From Diabrotica undecimpunctata (Eukaryota > Arthropoda > Insecta > Coleoptera > Chrysomelidae): 64,000 bases of DNA. Made by a program: the position numbers and the translations under genes. Where the stretch lies: the NCBI RefSeq assembly GCF_040954645.1, contig NC_092809.1, forward strand, positions 63,058,141 to 63,122,140. Reading direction: 5' to 3'. The notes under the pieces were generated by a model that worked only from the letters and a program-made list of their open reading frames with translations, searched no databases and was not told the DNA's origin. The number at the start of each line of letters is the position of its first letter. Positions within the stretch are counted from its first letter, which is position 1. Of the stretch, positions 21,933 to 34,919 are shown one piece after another.

Positions 21933-24775
21933 TTTTTTTTTTTTCGTCTTTATAGAGGGGGGGTCTGGAATCTTCAAAAGACATCTTAGTCCAGGGCGCC
22001 GCCTGACTAACTTTAGTGCAGGATTCGTTCTTCGTACTCCCGGCGATAGTTCCCGAGGTACTTTAAAATGCCCTCTCGTCGCCGAGTCTACGCCGAACGC
22101 CTACCTGCTAAACCAGACTTTCCTCTGTCATCCAGCGATCCGGAAGCGGAATGGCCGCTGTAAGGCCGGCATCACTTCCGAATCACTACCTTTATTCATT
22201 CATTCTCCATTCATACACATCCACACTCTATTCATCAGCAAGGAGGTTCCCTGTCTCGTTCCAGGTAGCGCGTAGAAGACACTCATCGCTCCTAGTTCGG
22301 CATTATTTCCAGATGGACATTTCCTCCTTCCCCACAGTCTGACTCACGCATTCCAACTCACACAGTGTGACCCACTTTTCTAGCTTCACCTTTCAGCATC
22401 ATTCACTCTTACCTTTAGCGTTGGTTTAGCAGTCTTTCTTCCTCTTCCTTTTTTTTGATTACTGCACGGCACGGATATAGCTGTGTATATTAGTCCAAAC
22501 TAATTTATTTTCAATCATTCTCTCAATCATTTCTCTCACTGTAACAAAATTCACACCTGTCTCTCTCTCCATTCTGTTCCTTTCCACTATCCATCTGCTG
22601 CAATCTAACATCGTATGTGTCACAGTGTCCGAGTATCCACAGTATAGGCATTCATCTGTATCAGCCTTTCCGATCCTATAGAGGTAGGCCCTAAAACACC
22701 CGTGTCCTGTGAGCACCTGCGTCAGGAAATAATCCAGTCGCCTGTGGCCACAGTCCACCCAATCTCTTATGTTTGGGATCAGCATTTTCGTCCACTGTGC
22801 CACATCTTCCGTGTTGTTCCATTCTTCTTGCCATCTTTCAACTGACCTTTCCCTTTCCTGTCTTTTCTCGGCCACAGTAAGGTTTGGACCTTTTCTCTCA
22901 TACAGCTCTTTTCTTTCCACCGCCAAAACATGCAACGGAACACACCCAGTGATGGTCCATAAGGCTGCCGCAGACACAGTCCTGTAGGCGCATGCCACTC
23001 GCAACAGACTTGTTCTGTCCACTCGTGTCATGAGACTCCTACAGGCAGTTATCTCTACGGCCTCGCTCCAGACTGGTGCCGCGTAGAGGACGATCGATTG
23101 TACAACACCGTGTAAGACCCTCCTCCTTTCGAATTTGGGTCCTCCAATGTTCGGCATCACCCTCCCCAACGCAGCCGTACTATTCGCAGCCTTCCGGACC
23201 ACCTCCCGCACGTGCTCTCCCCATTTTCCATTCTGGTGCAATGTCACTCCTAGAAACTTTACATGTTTCTTAGGTGTTAGACATGCTCCCGCACATTTTA
23301 ATTCAATATTTTGCCTATTCCTTGTCCCCTTCAGAATGATGGCTTTGGTTTTCTCTGTCGCAAGTTTCAGTCCGTGCTGCGTCATCCATTTCTTTACGAC
23401 GCCGCCTGCGTTTCTAACCCGGTATTTGAGATCTGGCTCATCCCGAGCTACTACCAGTACAGCGAGGTCATCCGCGAATGCGAAGGGGGTTGTACCCTCT
23501 CCGTATTCACAGTGCATAACCCCGTCATATGCCAGATTCCATAGCGTCGGGCCCAAGACAGATCCCTGGGGTACCCCGGCCGTCACGTCCACGATCGTGC
23601 CCTTTTCCACCATAATCCTTCTTTCGGACAGATACTCCGCCACCACATTCATCAGGTAACCAGGACATTCTCTCTCCTCCATTGCCTTCATTACCTCGTT
23701 CCACTGCAACGTATTGAATGCATTCTTAACATCAAACAACAGCAGAGCCGCCCAGCGATGTTCATCCCCTCTGTTGCGCAATGCTTCGAGTACACTCATG
23801 ATTGCATCAATCGTGCTTTTCCCTTTACAAAAACCAAATTGCCTCCTTGATAAACCACCTGACCTCTCAATCATGTCGTCTATGTGTACTCGCAGCATCC
23901 TTTCATACAGCTTACTGATGCATGGAAGCAGACAGATGGGGCGATACTTTTCCCTAGCTTTGGGAAGCAGTATTAACCTCGATGTCCTCCAAGGCTCAGG
24001 AAAAGTTTGTGCTTCCAGCAGTGCATTCATATGTTCCAGAAGCCACGCAGGTTCCACCCGTCCTAGACCCTTCACCGCCTCAGGTGGTATCTGATCTAGT
24101 CCTGGGGACCTACGAGTCTTCAGTGAACCCAATGCCTCGATAAGTTCATCCATGGTAAAGGGTACAGCTCGCTCAGCTCCTTCATCCCTCCATACACCAT
24201 GACATCTGCCGTCCGGAAAGAGCTCTCTTGTTACCTTAAGCTTCTTATTCATAGGCATTTCGTAAGGAGAATACGCATGGAACTTCTTCATGACGATCTT
24301 GTACCCCTGACCCCAGATGTCCTCATCCAGCTGTTCACACAACTCTTTCCAGTGCCTTCTTTTTTCTGTACGGATTTTCCTGTACAGTTCCCTCTTCCTT
24401 GCGCGGTACTCTTCCTCGATCTCCTCGATGATCTCAGGGTTGATTCCTGCTCTACCTCTTGCTCTTGTTAACCTTCTTCTCATCGCTATACACACATTTC
24501 TTAGTGCCTCGATGTCCGCATTCCACCAATATGGCATCCTGTTGACATCTTGGCGACCAATCTTGCTTCCCTCCATCGCTTCTTTAATGACTCTCTCCAG
24601 GCTTTCCACTGTCGGTGATTGACCCTGCATTATGCTCACTCTCCATTTAATTAGTTCCTCGTATACTTTCCAGTCATTCCCATCGCCGCATCTGCCCATC
24701 GACGTCCCGGATGCACGGACCGTGTTAGTGGTCCCCTTTCCAGTTATCGAGAACTCAATGTATTGATGTTCAGTT
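21933..24775 (-). mobile_element. R1-clade LINE, copy 1, 5'-truncated
   Basis: Flanked by a perfect 10-bp duplication ACCGAAGATC (21923-21932 and 24776-24785), with a 12-A tail (21933-21944 on the minus strand). It has a 3' untranslated region of about 510 bp and one uninterrupted ORF2 segment. It is the youngest layer of this nest. Confidence 0.92.
22459..24775 (-). CDS. R1-clade ORF2 protein, 5'-truncated but open
   Basis: About 770 R1-encoded codons without a stop. They start in the last strand of the endonuclease (HQYIEFSI), then RT blocks KYRPICLLPCISKLYERML, FGFCKGKSTIDA, LLFDVKNAFNTLQW, GVPQGSVLGPTLWNLAYDG and FADDLAVLV, then a C-terminal CCHC zinc finger CLYCGYSDTVTHTMLDC and the stop at 22459. 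The catalytic pair is intact (FADD in place of YADD). The open frame runs on into LINE B to 24906, but those first residues are not R1. Normal R1 ORF2 is near 1,000 codons, so most of the endonuclease is missing. R1 relatives usually target 28S rDNA; this copy sits in another LINE. Confidence 0.9.
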
Positions 24776-24785
24776 ACCGAAGATC

Positions 24786-25515
24786 TGCGTAAAGCACAAC
24801 AAATGGTACAAGAATTAGGAAACGTATCTTCAACAATAGGTATAAAAATGAACATCAGTAAGACCAAATTTATGACAAATTTAGTTCCCAGCGAACACCT
24901 AATCATCCAAAATCAAGTGGTAGATTGACAGAAAAGTACATATATCTTGGTCATGAAATCCGAATAGGCAAGAACAACCAGACCTGCGTATTTCAACGAC
25001 CAATAACACTGGCTTGGGCGGCGTATGGTTCACTAAGATACATCTTTAAGAGCAACATCCCGATAGCTGTGAAACGGAAGACATTTGACCAATGCGTTCT
25101 TACTATTATGACATACGGAGCAGTAACGCTCACTCTCACAAAAACAACAGCACTAAAAATGCGAGTAGCACAAAGGCGCATGGAAAGATCAATTCTCGGC
25201 GTGACAAAAAAAGACAAAATAAGGAATCAAGACTTAAGGAAAAGAACAGGTATCAGTGATGTCGTCGAACGTATAGCCAAGCTGAAATGGAATTGGGCAG
25301 GTCACATAGCGAGACTGAAAGACACACAAGATGGACCAGCAAACTAATTGACTGGCGCCCACGAGAAGATAAACGCAACAGAGGACGACCACCAACAAGC
25401 TGGATGAATGACATTAGATAAATATCCAAGAAATGGCAACAAGAAGCACAGAACCGTGAAGAGTGGCGAAAAATAGGAGAGACCTATGTCCAGCAGTGGA
25501 CAGAAGAGGTTTCAT
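24786..25515 (+). pseudogene. LINE B C-terminal region
   Basis: Continues from 21932: KAQQMVQELGN, KYIYLGHEIR, YGAVTLTLTKTTALKMR, RRMERSILGVTKKDKIRN, LKWNWAGHIAR, then after frame changes GRPPTSWMNDIR and WQQEAQNREEWR. These are the usual RTE post-RT motifs. A stop at 24926-24928 and a frameshift near 25335 break it. Confidence 0.8.
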
Positions 25516-25539
25516 TGTGATGATGATGATGATGGCTTC

Positions 25540-26200
25540 TTCTTCGCCTTCCTTTAGCATTTTTGCTAGGATTCCATCGCTTCCAGGAGCTTTATTCCTT
25601 TTTATTTCGTTTCATGCTCTTTCTATTTCTTCGTGACTTATTTCGGGCATCACTTCTGAGTTGACATTTGTTATCTGCCTTTTCAAGTTCTGCTTTGAGG
25701 AGTTAGGGGGATCGTTTCTGGAACGGTACAGATCGGCGTAGAAGTTTTCAATTGAGTTTGCAATATAAAATTTACTTTTTTCTAGTTGTCCTTGTTCATT
25801 TTTAATGGTTATTATGTTTTTCTTTCCTAGTTTCGGTTTGGTGCATTTGAGACTTCGGTTTTTGTTCTATACGGCCTTCTTGATGTTTTTATTGTCCTCT
25901 TTTATCTGTTTTCTTATTACTCAAAGTTCCTTAAATTCTACAGTGTCTCTTTTGTTTTGTTCCAGATCTTTTCTTTGTTTCAGCATGTTTTGTGATTCTA
26001 CACTTATTTTGGATTTTCGTTTTCTGTTAGCGGTTGCCACTTCTGAGCTTGCATTTAATAGTTCTTTTGTTATGACTTCATTGATTTCATTTATGCTAAG
26101 TTTATCTAGATTTAATACTTTCGCTGGTTTTAACATGCTTTTATATTGTTCTTTATTAGATTTTAGTTTATCTGTGTCTACATTCCAAGATTCTTAAAAT
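25540..26200 (-). pseudogene. LINE A, region between endonuclease and RT
   Basis: Minus-strand frames give a helical Lys/Glu-rich linker (SKISVESQNMLKQRKDL), then ENFYADLYRSRN, MPEISHEEIERA and NKAPGSDGILAKMLKEGEEE, the conserved entry into the RT. It joins the rest of LINE A at 21437. Confidence 0.78.
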
Positions 26201-26955
26201 CTTTGATATTTACTTAACCAATTAAGATCTTTAAGAATGTTAAAAATACCTTACATTGCGGTTCCCATGAGATAGACTCAGATCAAAAGGCACTCCGGCC
26301 CTATAGTCCTTGAAACTGTTAAGCATTTATAGATTGATTCAATTACGTCGTTCTTATAATTCTGTAAGTTAAGAACGTAATTTTATCTTCAATTACAAAG
26401 AGGCTTGTTCTAACCTTCTTGTAAATTAGTATCATCTCATCGGTTTAGCTTAATTATAATTTTAATGTTTTAAACGATGACTCCCAAACGCTGGCATTTC
26501 AGTTTAGGTCGACTTTTTCACTGGTTTACCTTACCGTGGATTACTTATAGACCAGCCTGTATCTCTCTAAAATGACCACATTTTGGTGGGAAGTCTATAA
26601 ACGTACTTTTTGCATAAATCGCTTAAAAATATTATTAGAAATAATGATTTGACTAAGCGTGAGTTCTCAAAAATGGGCTCAATTTTTTTAAAACAATATA
26701 ATTTTTTTTTAACACCTGTGCGGTGTTTGTATACTGCTATCTGGTCACAAATGACCAATTATCAGTAATTTTCTGACCTAACTTAATAAACAGCAAATAC
26801 TTAAATCTAAGGGCATACCCTATGGCTTACTCTTATTTTATCTATCAACTAATGCACTACAACTAACATGCAATAGCTGCATAGCACTATACTCTGCTTT
26901 TTACACTAAACTGTTAAACATTTACACTAACTTAAATGCTTTTGTCCTTATGAGT
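26201..26955. other. AT-rich spacer
   Basis: No coding signal. A hairpin-like GTTCTT...AAGAAC around 26351-26377 with TGTAAGTT between the arms resembles one unit of the Gypsy LTR array, but a single copy is weak evidence. Confidence 0.4.
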
Positions 26956-26959
26956 CTTC

Positions 26960-28396
26960 TCTTTAGTTTACTGTTGTCAAGAAGCTAGATTGCCTCGACA
27001 TTCACATGACTATGCAGCCTCTGCTCGTGACTTGCTGCTGTTCTCTTGATTATTTCGATCACAGTTTCCATATCCAGGTCCTGGTGGAGGTTTCTGTTGC
27101 GGATATATCAAGCAGCATCAATAATGTTTCTCAGTACTTTGTTTTGAAATCTCTGGATAATATGTAGATTACTAGCTTTGGTACAGCCCCAGATTTTGCA
27201 CCCATATACCCATACTGGCCTCAGTACTTGTTTGTAGATGGATAATTTATTGTGAATTAATAATGTTGAATTTTCCCCAATACAATTTCTTATATCTAAT
27301 ATCAAGCTCCCCTCTTTTTTTTTGACATGGACTTTCGAGCGCAGCTTCGCGTCTAGGGTGATGCCCAAGTATTTTGCTGATGTTGCATAAGGAATTTGGG
27401 TATTATTTATTCTAACTGGGAAATTTTCTATTTTTTTATTTGTAAAGTTAATGTGTGCAGATTTAGTCTCATTTAATTTTATTCAGCATTTTCTTCTTCG
27501 CTTCTTCGCTTCTTCACTAGTGTCTCCTATCGCTAGTATGGCTGTATTATCCGCCAAGGTAGCAATAGTGTTTGGTTCTAACTCTGGAATGTTACCCGTA
27601 TACAATAGGTACAGGACCGGACCTAAGACACTCCCTTGTGGCACGCCAGCTTTTATCTCCCTTAAGTCGGTGTACACTTTTTCTTGTTTTACTCTAAAAT
27701 ATCTATTCGCAATGTATGATTTCAAGATTTCTGAATACTGTTTAGGCATGAACATTCTTAGTTTATAGTTTAAACCGTCATGCCAAACTTTATCAAGCGC
27801 CTGTGCTACGTCGCTACGTCCAAGAAGATTGTAGAGCAGACTTTCTTTTCTTCTAATGTTTTTTTTCTATTATATTCGTTATTCTGTGAACTTGATCTAT
27901 AGTGGAATGTTGATTTCTAAAACCAAATTGATGATTTGGTATAATATTTTTTCTTTCTATTATTGGTTTTAATCTTTTTAATAGAAGTTTTTCAAATGGT
28001 TTTGACATCACCGGAAGGAGTGATATTGGTCGATAGGATGTCACTTAATTAGGAGATTTATCTGGTTTGGCGATCATAATCACTTCGGCTACTTTCCAGA
28101 GTCTGGGAACATATCTCAATTAGGTGTGTCAGCTTAACTATGGCTTTTCTTGGTAGATTTTTTAATAGTTCTCCTGTTACTAGATCATATCCTGGAACTT
28201 TCTTAGGATTTATATTCTCTTTTATCTCTGTTGATACTTCTCTAAGTGATGCCAGCGTTATTCTTTCTTCAGTTTGGAATGGTTCTTCCCATCTCAGTTC
28301 TTCACCATCATTGTCGTTGGGTTTAAACGTGCTTTCTAAATGATCTGCAAATCGTTCTGCTTTCTGTTCGTTACTTAAAACAATATAATAAAACAA
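26960..28396 (-). pseudogene. Jockey-type LINE, RT and C-terminus
   Basis: Minus-strand order: AERFADHLESTF, KVPGYDLVTGELLKNLP, SYRPISLLPVMSKPFEKLL, QFGFRNQHSTIDQVHR, AGVPQGSVLGPVLYLLYTG, then TLADNTAILA where the catalytic ADD has become ADN, then the C-terminal RPVWVYGCKIWGC and a final HVNVEAI near 26980. Frames change at least four times, so this copy is old and inactive. Confidence 0.8.
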
Positions 28397-28649
28397 TTTT
28401 AAAAATCAGTATTTTTCATGGTTTTTCTCTCTTTCTTCACTTCAACTATATCCCTATTATTCTATAATATCCATCCTAGGTAACTTAAACTAATAATTTT
28501 CCCAATCATATAATCATCCAAAATTATCAACTTATTTGTAATAATCACCTTATTTTAAAACGAACATTTCAAGTACTTTGTTTTTGTCTTACTAAGTTTT
28601 TAAACCTTTTTCATCAAGAATTCGTCTTTTATGGTCAGTTCAGTTCAGT
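28397..28649. other. AT-rich spacer
   Basis: Nothing recognised. Confidence 0.4.
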
Positions 28650-28835
28650 TTTTGTTCTAGATCCCTTAGTAGTCTTGGGAGATATCAATATCAATCCCCT
28701 TTACCGATATGTCCTGCCTAAGCGTCTCCCCCTAGGTCTTCTTTGGCCTTTCTCTCCAACTCCTTCCAGGAACCCGCAGATCAGCAATCCCTCATACTGG
28801 CTGATTAACGTCTCGATGCTAAACATAACCAAACT
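28650..28835 (-). pseudogene. LINE C-terminal tip
   Basis: Minus-strand reading SWRERPKKT and ETLRQDI resembles the Gly-Arg-Pro, Lys-x-W, LRxDI end of RTE-like polyproteins. The remnant is too short to assign further. Confidence 0.4.
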
Positions 28836-28891
28836 ATCTTAACATATACTCTCTCATTTTCGCACCAATTGGTGCCACACCTAGATTTTCC

Positions 28892-28892
<1 letters not shown>

Positions 28893-28983
<91 letters not shown>
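28893..28983. repeat. (TA)n microsatellite, ~45 units
   Basis: Uninterrupted alternating TA. Confidence 0.98.
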
Positions 28984-28988
<5 letters not shown>

Positions 28989-30289
28989 AGAAGTACTTGT
29001 GACTCGTTTGTAACAAATATAACTGTTTTGGATGGGTTGGAGTCAATAAAAGGGCTATTGGTTAACTATTTTTTTAATCTCGAGCTTTCAATTGTGTTTA
29101 CAATTATTATCAAGAGCTAAAAAAGACAAAATATCTTACAAGGTTGAACTAAAAAGAAAAAACAATTTTTTGTTAACTTACCAAATAAAAATTAGTTTAG
29201 TAAGTAAAAATTACTGCTAATACATCTTAAAAATAATTAATATAAAAATGTTTTAATTTAATAAATGTTTCTCTGAAAATTTTTATAATTTTGAAAACAT
29301 TTTTTAAATACAAAAATAATTGAATTCGAGAAATACGGTTCCAATATAGGTGTACCCTTATGTGTTTGAATCGACCTTTAGGCGGCATCTTAAAAAGAGA
29401 TTATTTAGAGTATTTAAAAATAGATATCTGGGCTTAACGAAATCACTGGTTTTTACAACTCCTAATACATTATATTTTATTTCTCTATCAGCAATTATCC
29501 CAACTTCATTCCTAGTTACTTTTTCCATCAAAATGGTGCATTCGACCTGATTTAAAAATATATGAGAAAGAATTATAAAAATACATTCGTTCCTTTGTTC
29601 TGATATTAATTAATTTCACTTATACCTTCCTGTGGCTGAGAACCAAGGTGTACTATTGCATGCTTTACTTGGAATACAATGCAATTTGTTGATTTTCATA
29701 AAATATCAGTATTGCCTCCACGCATATTATCTAAATCCACCTCTGCACAAATAATGTCAAAAAATTAATCGTCTTTGATATATTTATGATATATTGGCAG
29801 TATTTCATTTGTTAATCTCTGCACATGTGAGACGGAGATATAAGTGTAAACATCACCAAAATGAAAACCAATTATCAATAAATATTGGCAGAGTATTTAT
29901 CGATTAACGTCTCGCTCCGTGCACATTACTAATCAACAGAGGCGTTTCTAGAATACGAAAAAGATTCGACTGTAATTTTTTATATCATAATAATCAATGG
30001 GATCACTGGAAATGTGTAATAAACGAATTATAAATTATTATATCATATTTACACTGTTGCCGAATATCATAATGCAATTAAGATATAATCTCATATTTGA
30101 GATAAAACGTCACTGTCCTGTAAACTAATAATTTATTGCAATTAAGTTCATTGCATCATTTACTGGAATCAAGAATATTTTACGATTAACAGTTTTACAA
30201 TTGGTGAATTGTGCTTTCTGCGGTTAAAACAATATTTGCAAAATAGTTAGTAAAAGTCGTCATCCTATATTCTATAGAAGCTTCTATAA
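28984..30289. other. AT-rich spacer
   Basis: No supported gene. Near 29810-29930 a short inverted word pair (GAGACGGAG and CTCGCTCCG, imperfect) was seen but not interpreted. Confidence 0.4.
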
Positions 30290-32095
30290 TATCTATCTAA
30301 AAAGCCTAAATTGTCCACTGCTCAACGTAGGCTTCCCTAAGTTTTTGCCACTCCTCTTTATCTTGTGTCCTCTTTATCCTTTTTCTTCTTGTAGTGCCCA
30401 CCTATTTCGGATGTTTCCATGTGACCGAGGTATTCGATTTTGGCTGTTTTTATTGTGGTTAACAATTCTTTTCCTTTTTGCATTCTTAATAAAACGTCCT
30501 GGTTAGTAACGTGGTCGGTATAGGATATCTTTAGGATTTAATGGTAAAGCTACATTTCGAAAGCCTCAATTTTCTTGCAGGTAGCATCTGTGACAGTTCA
30601 CTACTCAACTCCGTACAACACATTGTAGTAACCTGATTTTTATGAGTACTTACTGATAAATCACGGCATTTAAATAATTTTTTTAACATGCATACTTGCT
30701 TTCTCTATCCTAGATTTTATTTCTAGGATATGGTTCCCATTTTAATTCACGTTCGTACCAAAGCAAGTGTATGTTTTTACTCGTTCTATTGGTTGACCAT
30801 TCACACTAATTCTTCCAATTTGCTGTTCTGGAGGGCTTCATAACTGTCAGTGTCATCCGCGGTAACCTCCGTTAATTCGAATTTCGGCTTCAACATCCTC
30901 TACTGCTTCTTGAAAGATCTCGTCAGAGTATATGTTGAACAGCAGGGGTGATAGTCAGACCCCACGCTTGATTTTGATATTACCGGATTCTCCTGTCTCT
31001 GTACCGATAGACGATGTTTGATTTCAGTAAAGATTGCTAATAATTCTTAGCTTATAGCTTATCGTGCTTTACTGTATCGAACGCTAAATGGTAATCAATG
31101 AAACATGCGTAAATATCGCAACTCACATATCTACATAGTTGAAATAGCACTTGAATGCCGAAGAGAGCCCCTCTCGTACTTACTGCGTTCCGAAACTTAC
31201 TGTGTACGGCTGACTTTTTCTTCGCATAGTCTATGTCTCCTTTGGTGTATGAATTTTGGAAATAACTTTAAAATGTGGCTCATTAAGCTGATGGTCCGGA
31301 AATAATTGCAGGATATGGATTTTGTTTTCTTTGATAGAGCAATAAACGTTGATTTCAGCCATGATCTTGGTATTACTCCGTTTAAATTTATGTCATTGAA
31401 TATTTTTGTTAGTCGTTGTTACTGTCGTTGTTAACACTGTCGGTGTTAAATAGCTTTTTGAGCATATGCATTGTCAGGACAAGGAATTATGCCATCTTGT
31501 AGTTGTGGTATTGCTTTTTTCACTTCATCTGATATGATTGGTAAGTGATCATTACATAATATATGTAGGACGGATGTTGTTCGGACCTATTATCATCAAA
31601 GAGTTCTTGTATGTTTTTGGTCCATATACATATTTCTTAATTTTTATCTATGCTGTTCCCCTGTTGACCTTGCAGTTTGCTAGCTGTGTTGGATTTTTGA
31701 AGACCAGCTGCTTGTTTTACTTTTAATGCATATTAAATGTATCGTGATTTTGTTCCAACAACTCTATTACTTCATACTGTGAACCAATTTTCTTTTGCCT
31801 TTCGTATTTTGATTCTTATTTGTCTCTGAAGATTTTTGTAAATTGTTTTGTTGTTCTTTGATTTTCTTCTTTCTTCCATGAGTTGCAGTATATTGTCATT
31901 TATTCAGCTTTTCCTCTTCGCTTTCTTTTCAATTAGATGTTCTTCTCTGATCTTGTTAAAGGTTTCACATATATTCTGAAGTGATTCTTTTGGATTATAT
32001 GTTTGCTCCATGCAACTTAGCTTTTCTGAAAGAATTCGTGCGACTGTCTCTTTTATTTCCTTCTCAGTGTCACCTTAAATTTTAAAAATGTGCCG
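30290..32095 (-). pseudogene. RTE-like LINE C, heavily decayed
   Basis: From right to left: scattered N-terminal RT pieces, then RTISLMSHILKLF, TREALFGIQVL, CFIDYHLAFDTVKHDKL, SDYHPCCSTYTLTRSF, and the C-terminal EWQKLREAYVEQW near 30300-30350. The YADD region is deleted. Many stops and frameshifts. It belongs to a different RTE subfamily from LINEs A and B. Confidence 0.7.
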
Positions 32096-32099
32096 AGAC

Positions 32100-32910
32100 A
32101 TGCTTTTAAGAGTTGGTATTGGCTGACAAAGGAAATAGTATAGATGGATAATATCTAAAAAACTTACGTTTCACCGATGACATAGTCATAGTAGCTGAGG
32201 ATCCAGGAATGGCAAGAAAGATGGTACAGGAACTCGTTGTGGCTACAGAAAATGCAGGTTTAAATACAAACATCTCTAAAAAAAATAATGACAAATTACG
32301 TACTCAACATCAATATTGGTGGGCAAGAAGTAGAACTCTAGAAGTAGATAAATATAAATATCTAGGACATGAAATTATGATGAACTGAATAGAAGAATCG
32401 ATCTTGGGTGGGCAGCATATGGGAAACTGAGAAAAACTTAAAAGTGAGCTGCCCACATGCCTGAAGAGAAAAGTATTTGCTCAATGCATCCTTCCAGTGT
32501 TGACATATGGAGCAGATACACTTACTTTAACAAAAGCCTCGTCTATCAAACTGAGAGTCACACAGAGAAGAATGGAGAAATCTATGTTAGAAATAACACT
32601 GTCAGACAAAATAAAAAACGAAGAGGGCAGGAAAATAACCAGAACCATGATTGACTTCATCGAAAGGATAGCCAGACTAAAATGGAGATGGACAGGACAC
32701 ATAGTTATAATCACGGATCGGCGATGGACAGAGAGGTTATTGGAATGGAGATCAAGGGAAGATAAGAGAAGCATCGGTTCCACCATCTACACCATGACCT
32801 GACGTTTTAAGAAGACAAAATTAAAACTGTGGCGCAAGATAGACGGGGTTGGAAACATGACGAAGAGGCCTATGTTCAGCAGTAGATTTTTGAGGTTGGA
32901 TGATGAGAGA
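32100..32910 (+). pseudogene. RTE-like LINE D, 3' part
   Basis: Plus-strand reading LRFTDDIVIVAEDPG (RT block 5), VDKYKYLGHEI, YGADTLTLTKAS, RRMEKSMLEITLSDK and LKWRWTGH, ending near a TGATGAG tail, as in LINE B. Stops and frameshifts are present. It lies back to back with LINE C; the junction is near 32095. Confidence 0.75.
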
Positions 32911-34125
32911 ATATTTTGGTGAACATCATACAACAACAACTGGAGGGAGGTACATCCCGTCAAAAAAACAATGTGTACTTCAGGAAGTAAAGGCATTAAT
33001 ACCATAAAGGAAAATAAATAGGATCAACAATACGTAAATAAAACAAGTAAACAAAAACAAAGAAGCGAAGGACTTGTGGCTATTAGAAAAATTTGCAGAA
33101 ATAAAAACAATATCATAGCTTTAACATATACATGAAAATTAAAGAAACAGCTGGCATATACAATATTTGAAACCTAATGGACAAAAATAACAAAATAATA
33201 GTTGAAAATGCAGAGAGGAATAGAACCAAAAGGATGAAACGGACCTGCAATTATCAAAGAGGAAAATAAAAAAACACTAAAACGTATAAAAAATACCTAC
33301 AGAAATCTTAATACTACTAGCAGAGAATTACATTGATATACTAGTAGAATTGACGAAATGAACTACACGACATTGTGAAGAATATACAGTCCATCTAATT
33401 TACTTATCATTGCACGTCATTATCATTGACAGAGATCGAAGTTGACATAGTTGCCAAAGTATAAAAAATCCTGAATCCATTATTATATTATCCTATCTAT
33501 AACTGTTCAAAATAATGAATCAAAGAAGCTACCATCTCTTTACAACGACTATTTAAATTCTTACGTGACATTTTTGAAATAAAACACTCTAACTTTGTTC
33601 TAAAAATAACAGATTTTATTAAATAGGCAAAAATATAAAAGAAGAGGTATTCACTTTAAAATTCAAAATAATAAAGTATAAAAAGTGTCAACACCGCAAC
33701 TGCCAAGTAAGTGTTACCAATTTATGCCAAAATATCACCTTCGTTCGAACAAACGTTCTTCATAAAAACGCTTTATAATGCATTTATACAAATTAAATGA
33801 AACATATTATTGTGTATTTCTTTAAGTTAACATTAATAGAAATCTTTAAATATTATTTCTACGCGTATATAATAAAATATGTCTAGTGGCTGTAATGCCA
33901 ATGTACTCGGCAAAGTGGTTCTAAAAAAGAACACACCTACCGCCTAAATATTTCGTGTTGGTATCATGTGACCTCACAGGCTATGACGCGGATGATGTGC
34001 AACGGTTAGTAAATTAGATGAAGTATATAACGATTAGCTCGATGAATTAGCATCTCTTTCCATCGGCTTCTCTTCTGGGTATTATTTACTTTAACGCAAT
34101 TATAAAACATTGTCGAGATATCAAC
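32911..34125. other. Spacer; A-rich relic sequence
   Basis: 33040-33380 is A-rich on the plus strand and may be worn LINE sequence; no motif survives. Nothing else recognised. Confidence 0.4.
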
Positions 34126-34129
34126 TGTA

Positions 34130-34760
34130 AAGTATTCATATGTGTAGTTGACTTTGAAAAAGCCTTCGACAAAATAAAACACGGAAGACTTGCAAATGTA
34201 TTACAAAACACAGAAATAAATGATTAGGATGTGACAATGATTATGAATTTATACCCATAATAGAAAGCCATAATACGAGTAAACCAACAACAATCTAAAG
34301 AGATACCTATAAGATGAAAAGTACGACAAGAGTGTGTACTGCCCCTTTTACTTTTTGATTTACTCAGAAAATATGTTTAAGTATGCACTAGAAGATCTAA
34401 ATAAAGACATATCAATTAACGAAACACAAGTTAATATTCTGAGCTATACAGACGACACGATACTCCTTGCAGTCAGCACAGATGGGCTGCAGATTTTAGC
34501 TGATCGCACTACGCAGTACTGCGAGAGGTATGGGATAGCCCTAAACACAAAGAAAAAAGAAAAATTATGACTTTCAGTAAGAACAAGATTGAAGACGAAA
34601 GAATTTACGTTAAAGAAAAACCTTTAGAGAAAGTACCCAGATACAATTACCTGGGGTGTGAGCTAAATGAACAATGGGACATTGGAAAACTCTTCAGAAC
34701 TACTGCCTACCGAGTAAAATGGGTGGTAATGATCGCCAATCTCCTTAAAGGATGAGGTGA
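34130..34760 (+). pseudogene. Non-LTR reverse transcriptase fragment
   Basis: CVVDFEKAFDKIKHG, a block IRVNQQQSKEIPIR, then after frame changes ILSYTDDTILLA and YNYLGCELNEQWD. The palm motifs FEKAFD and YTDD are recognisable. It is probably the same broad group as the C-terminal fragment at 39270-39880. Confidence 0.7.
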
Positions 34761-34915
34761 ACTAAGAAGAAAGAATAAGGACCAAATTAAGGAATAAATT
34801 ATTTACCAAATTAGATCATCAACATATTTATAAATTTCAGTAACGTGACAAAATATTTCACTTAAAAAATACTGCCATCGAAAACAAGCAACTGGACTTC
34901 GTAAGTCCTAGGTAT
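34761..34915. other. Short spacer
   Basis: Nothing recognised. Confidence 0.4.
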
Positions 34916-34919
34916 TCAC

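Larger units (their letters stand above)
21438..25530 (+). mobile_element. RTE-like LINE B (plus strand), interrupted by an R1 element
   Basis: 5'-truncated, starting within the RT, and ending in the (TGA)n tail at 25516-25533 that is typical of RTE 3' ends. It is flanked by the imperfect 13-bp duplication in LINE A. Its own RT is split at the YADD region by the R1 copy 21933-24775. Confidence 0.85.
19916..26200 (-). mobile_element. RTE-like LINE A (minus strand), split by LINE B
   Basis: Two pieces, 26200-25531 and 21437-19916, join smoothly in protein sense across a 13-bp duplicated site (GATGGCTWCTTCT at 21425-21437 and 25531-25543). Together they hold the endonuclease-RT linker, the RT and the C-terminal region. 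The 5' end and endonuclease are missing. Confidence 0.82.

Noticed and set aside
22769..24622. Several plus-strand open frames opposite the R1 ORF2
   Set aside because: They are shadows of the intact minus-strand reverse transcriptase.
26345..26380. Possible solo fragment of the Gypsy LTR hairpin array
   Set aside because: Only one short hairpin-like match without flanking LTR similarity.
28834..29046. Minus-strand open frame made of Ile-Tyr repeats
   Set aside because: It is the translated (TA)n microsatellite.
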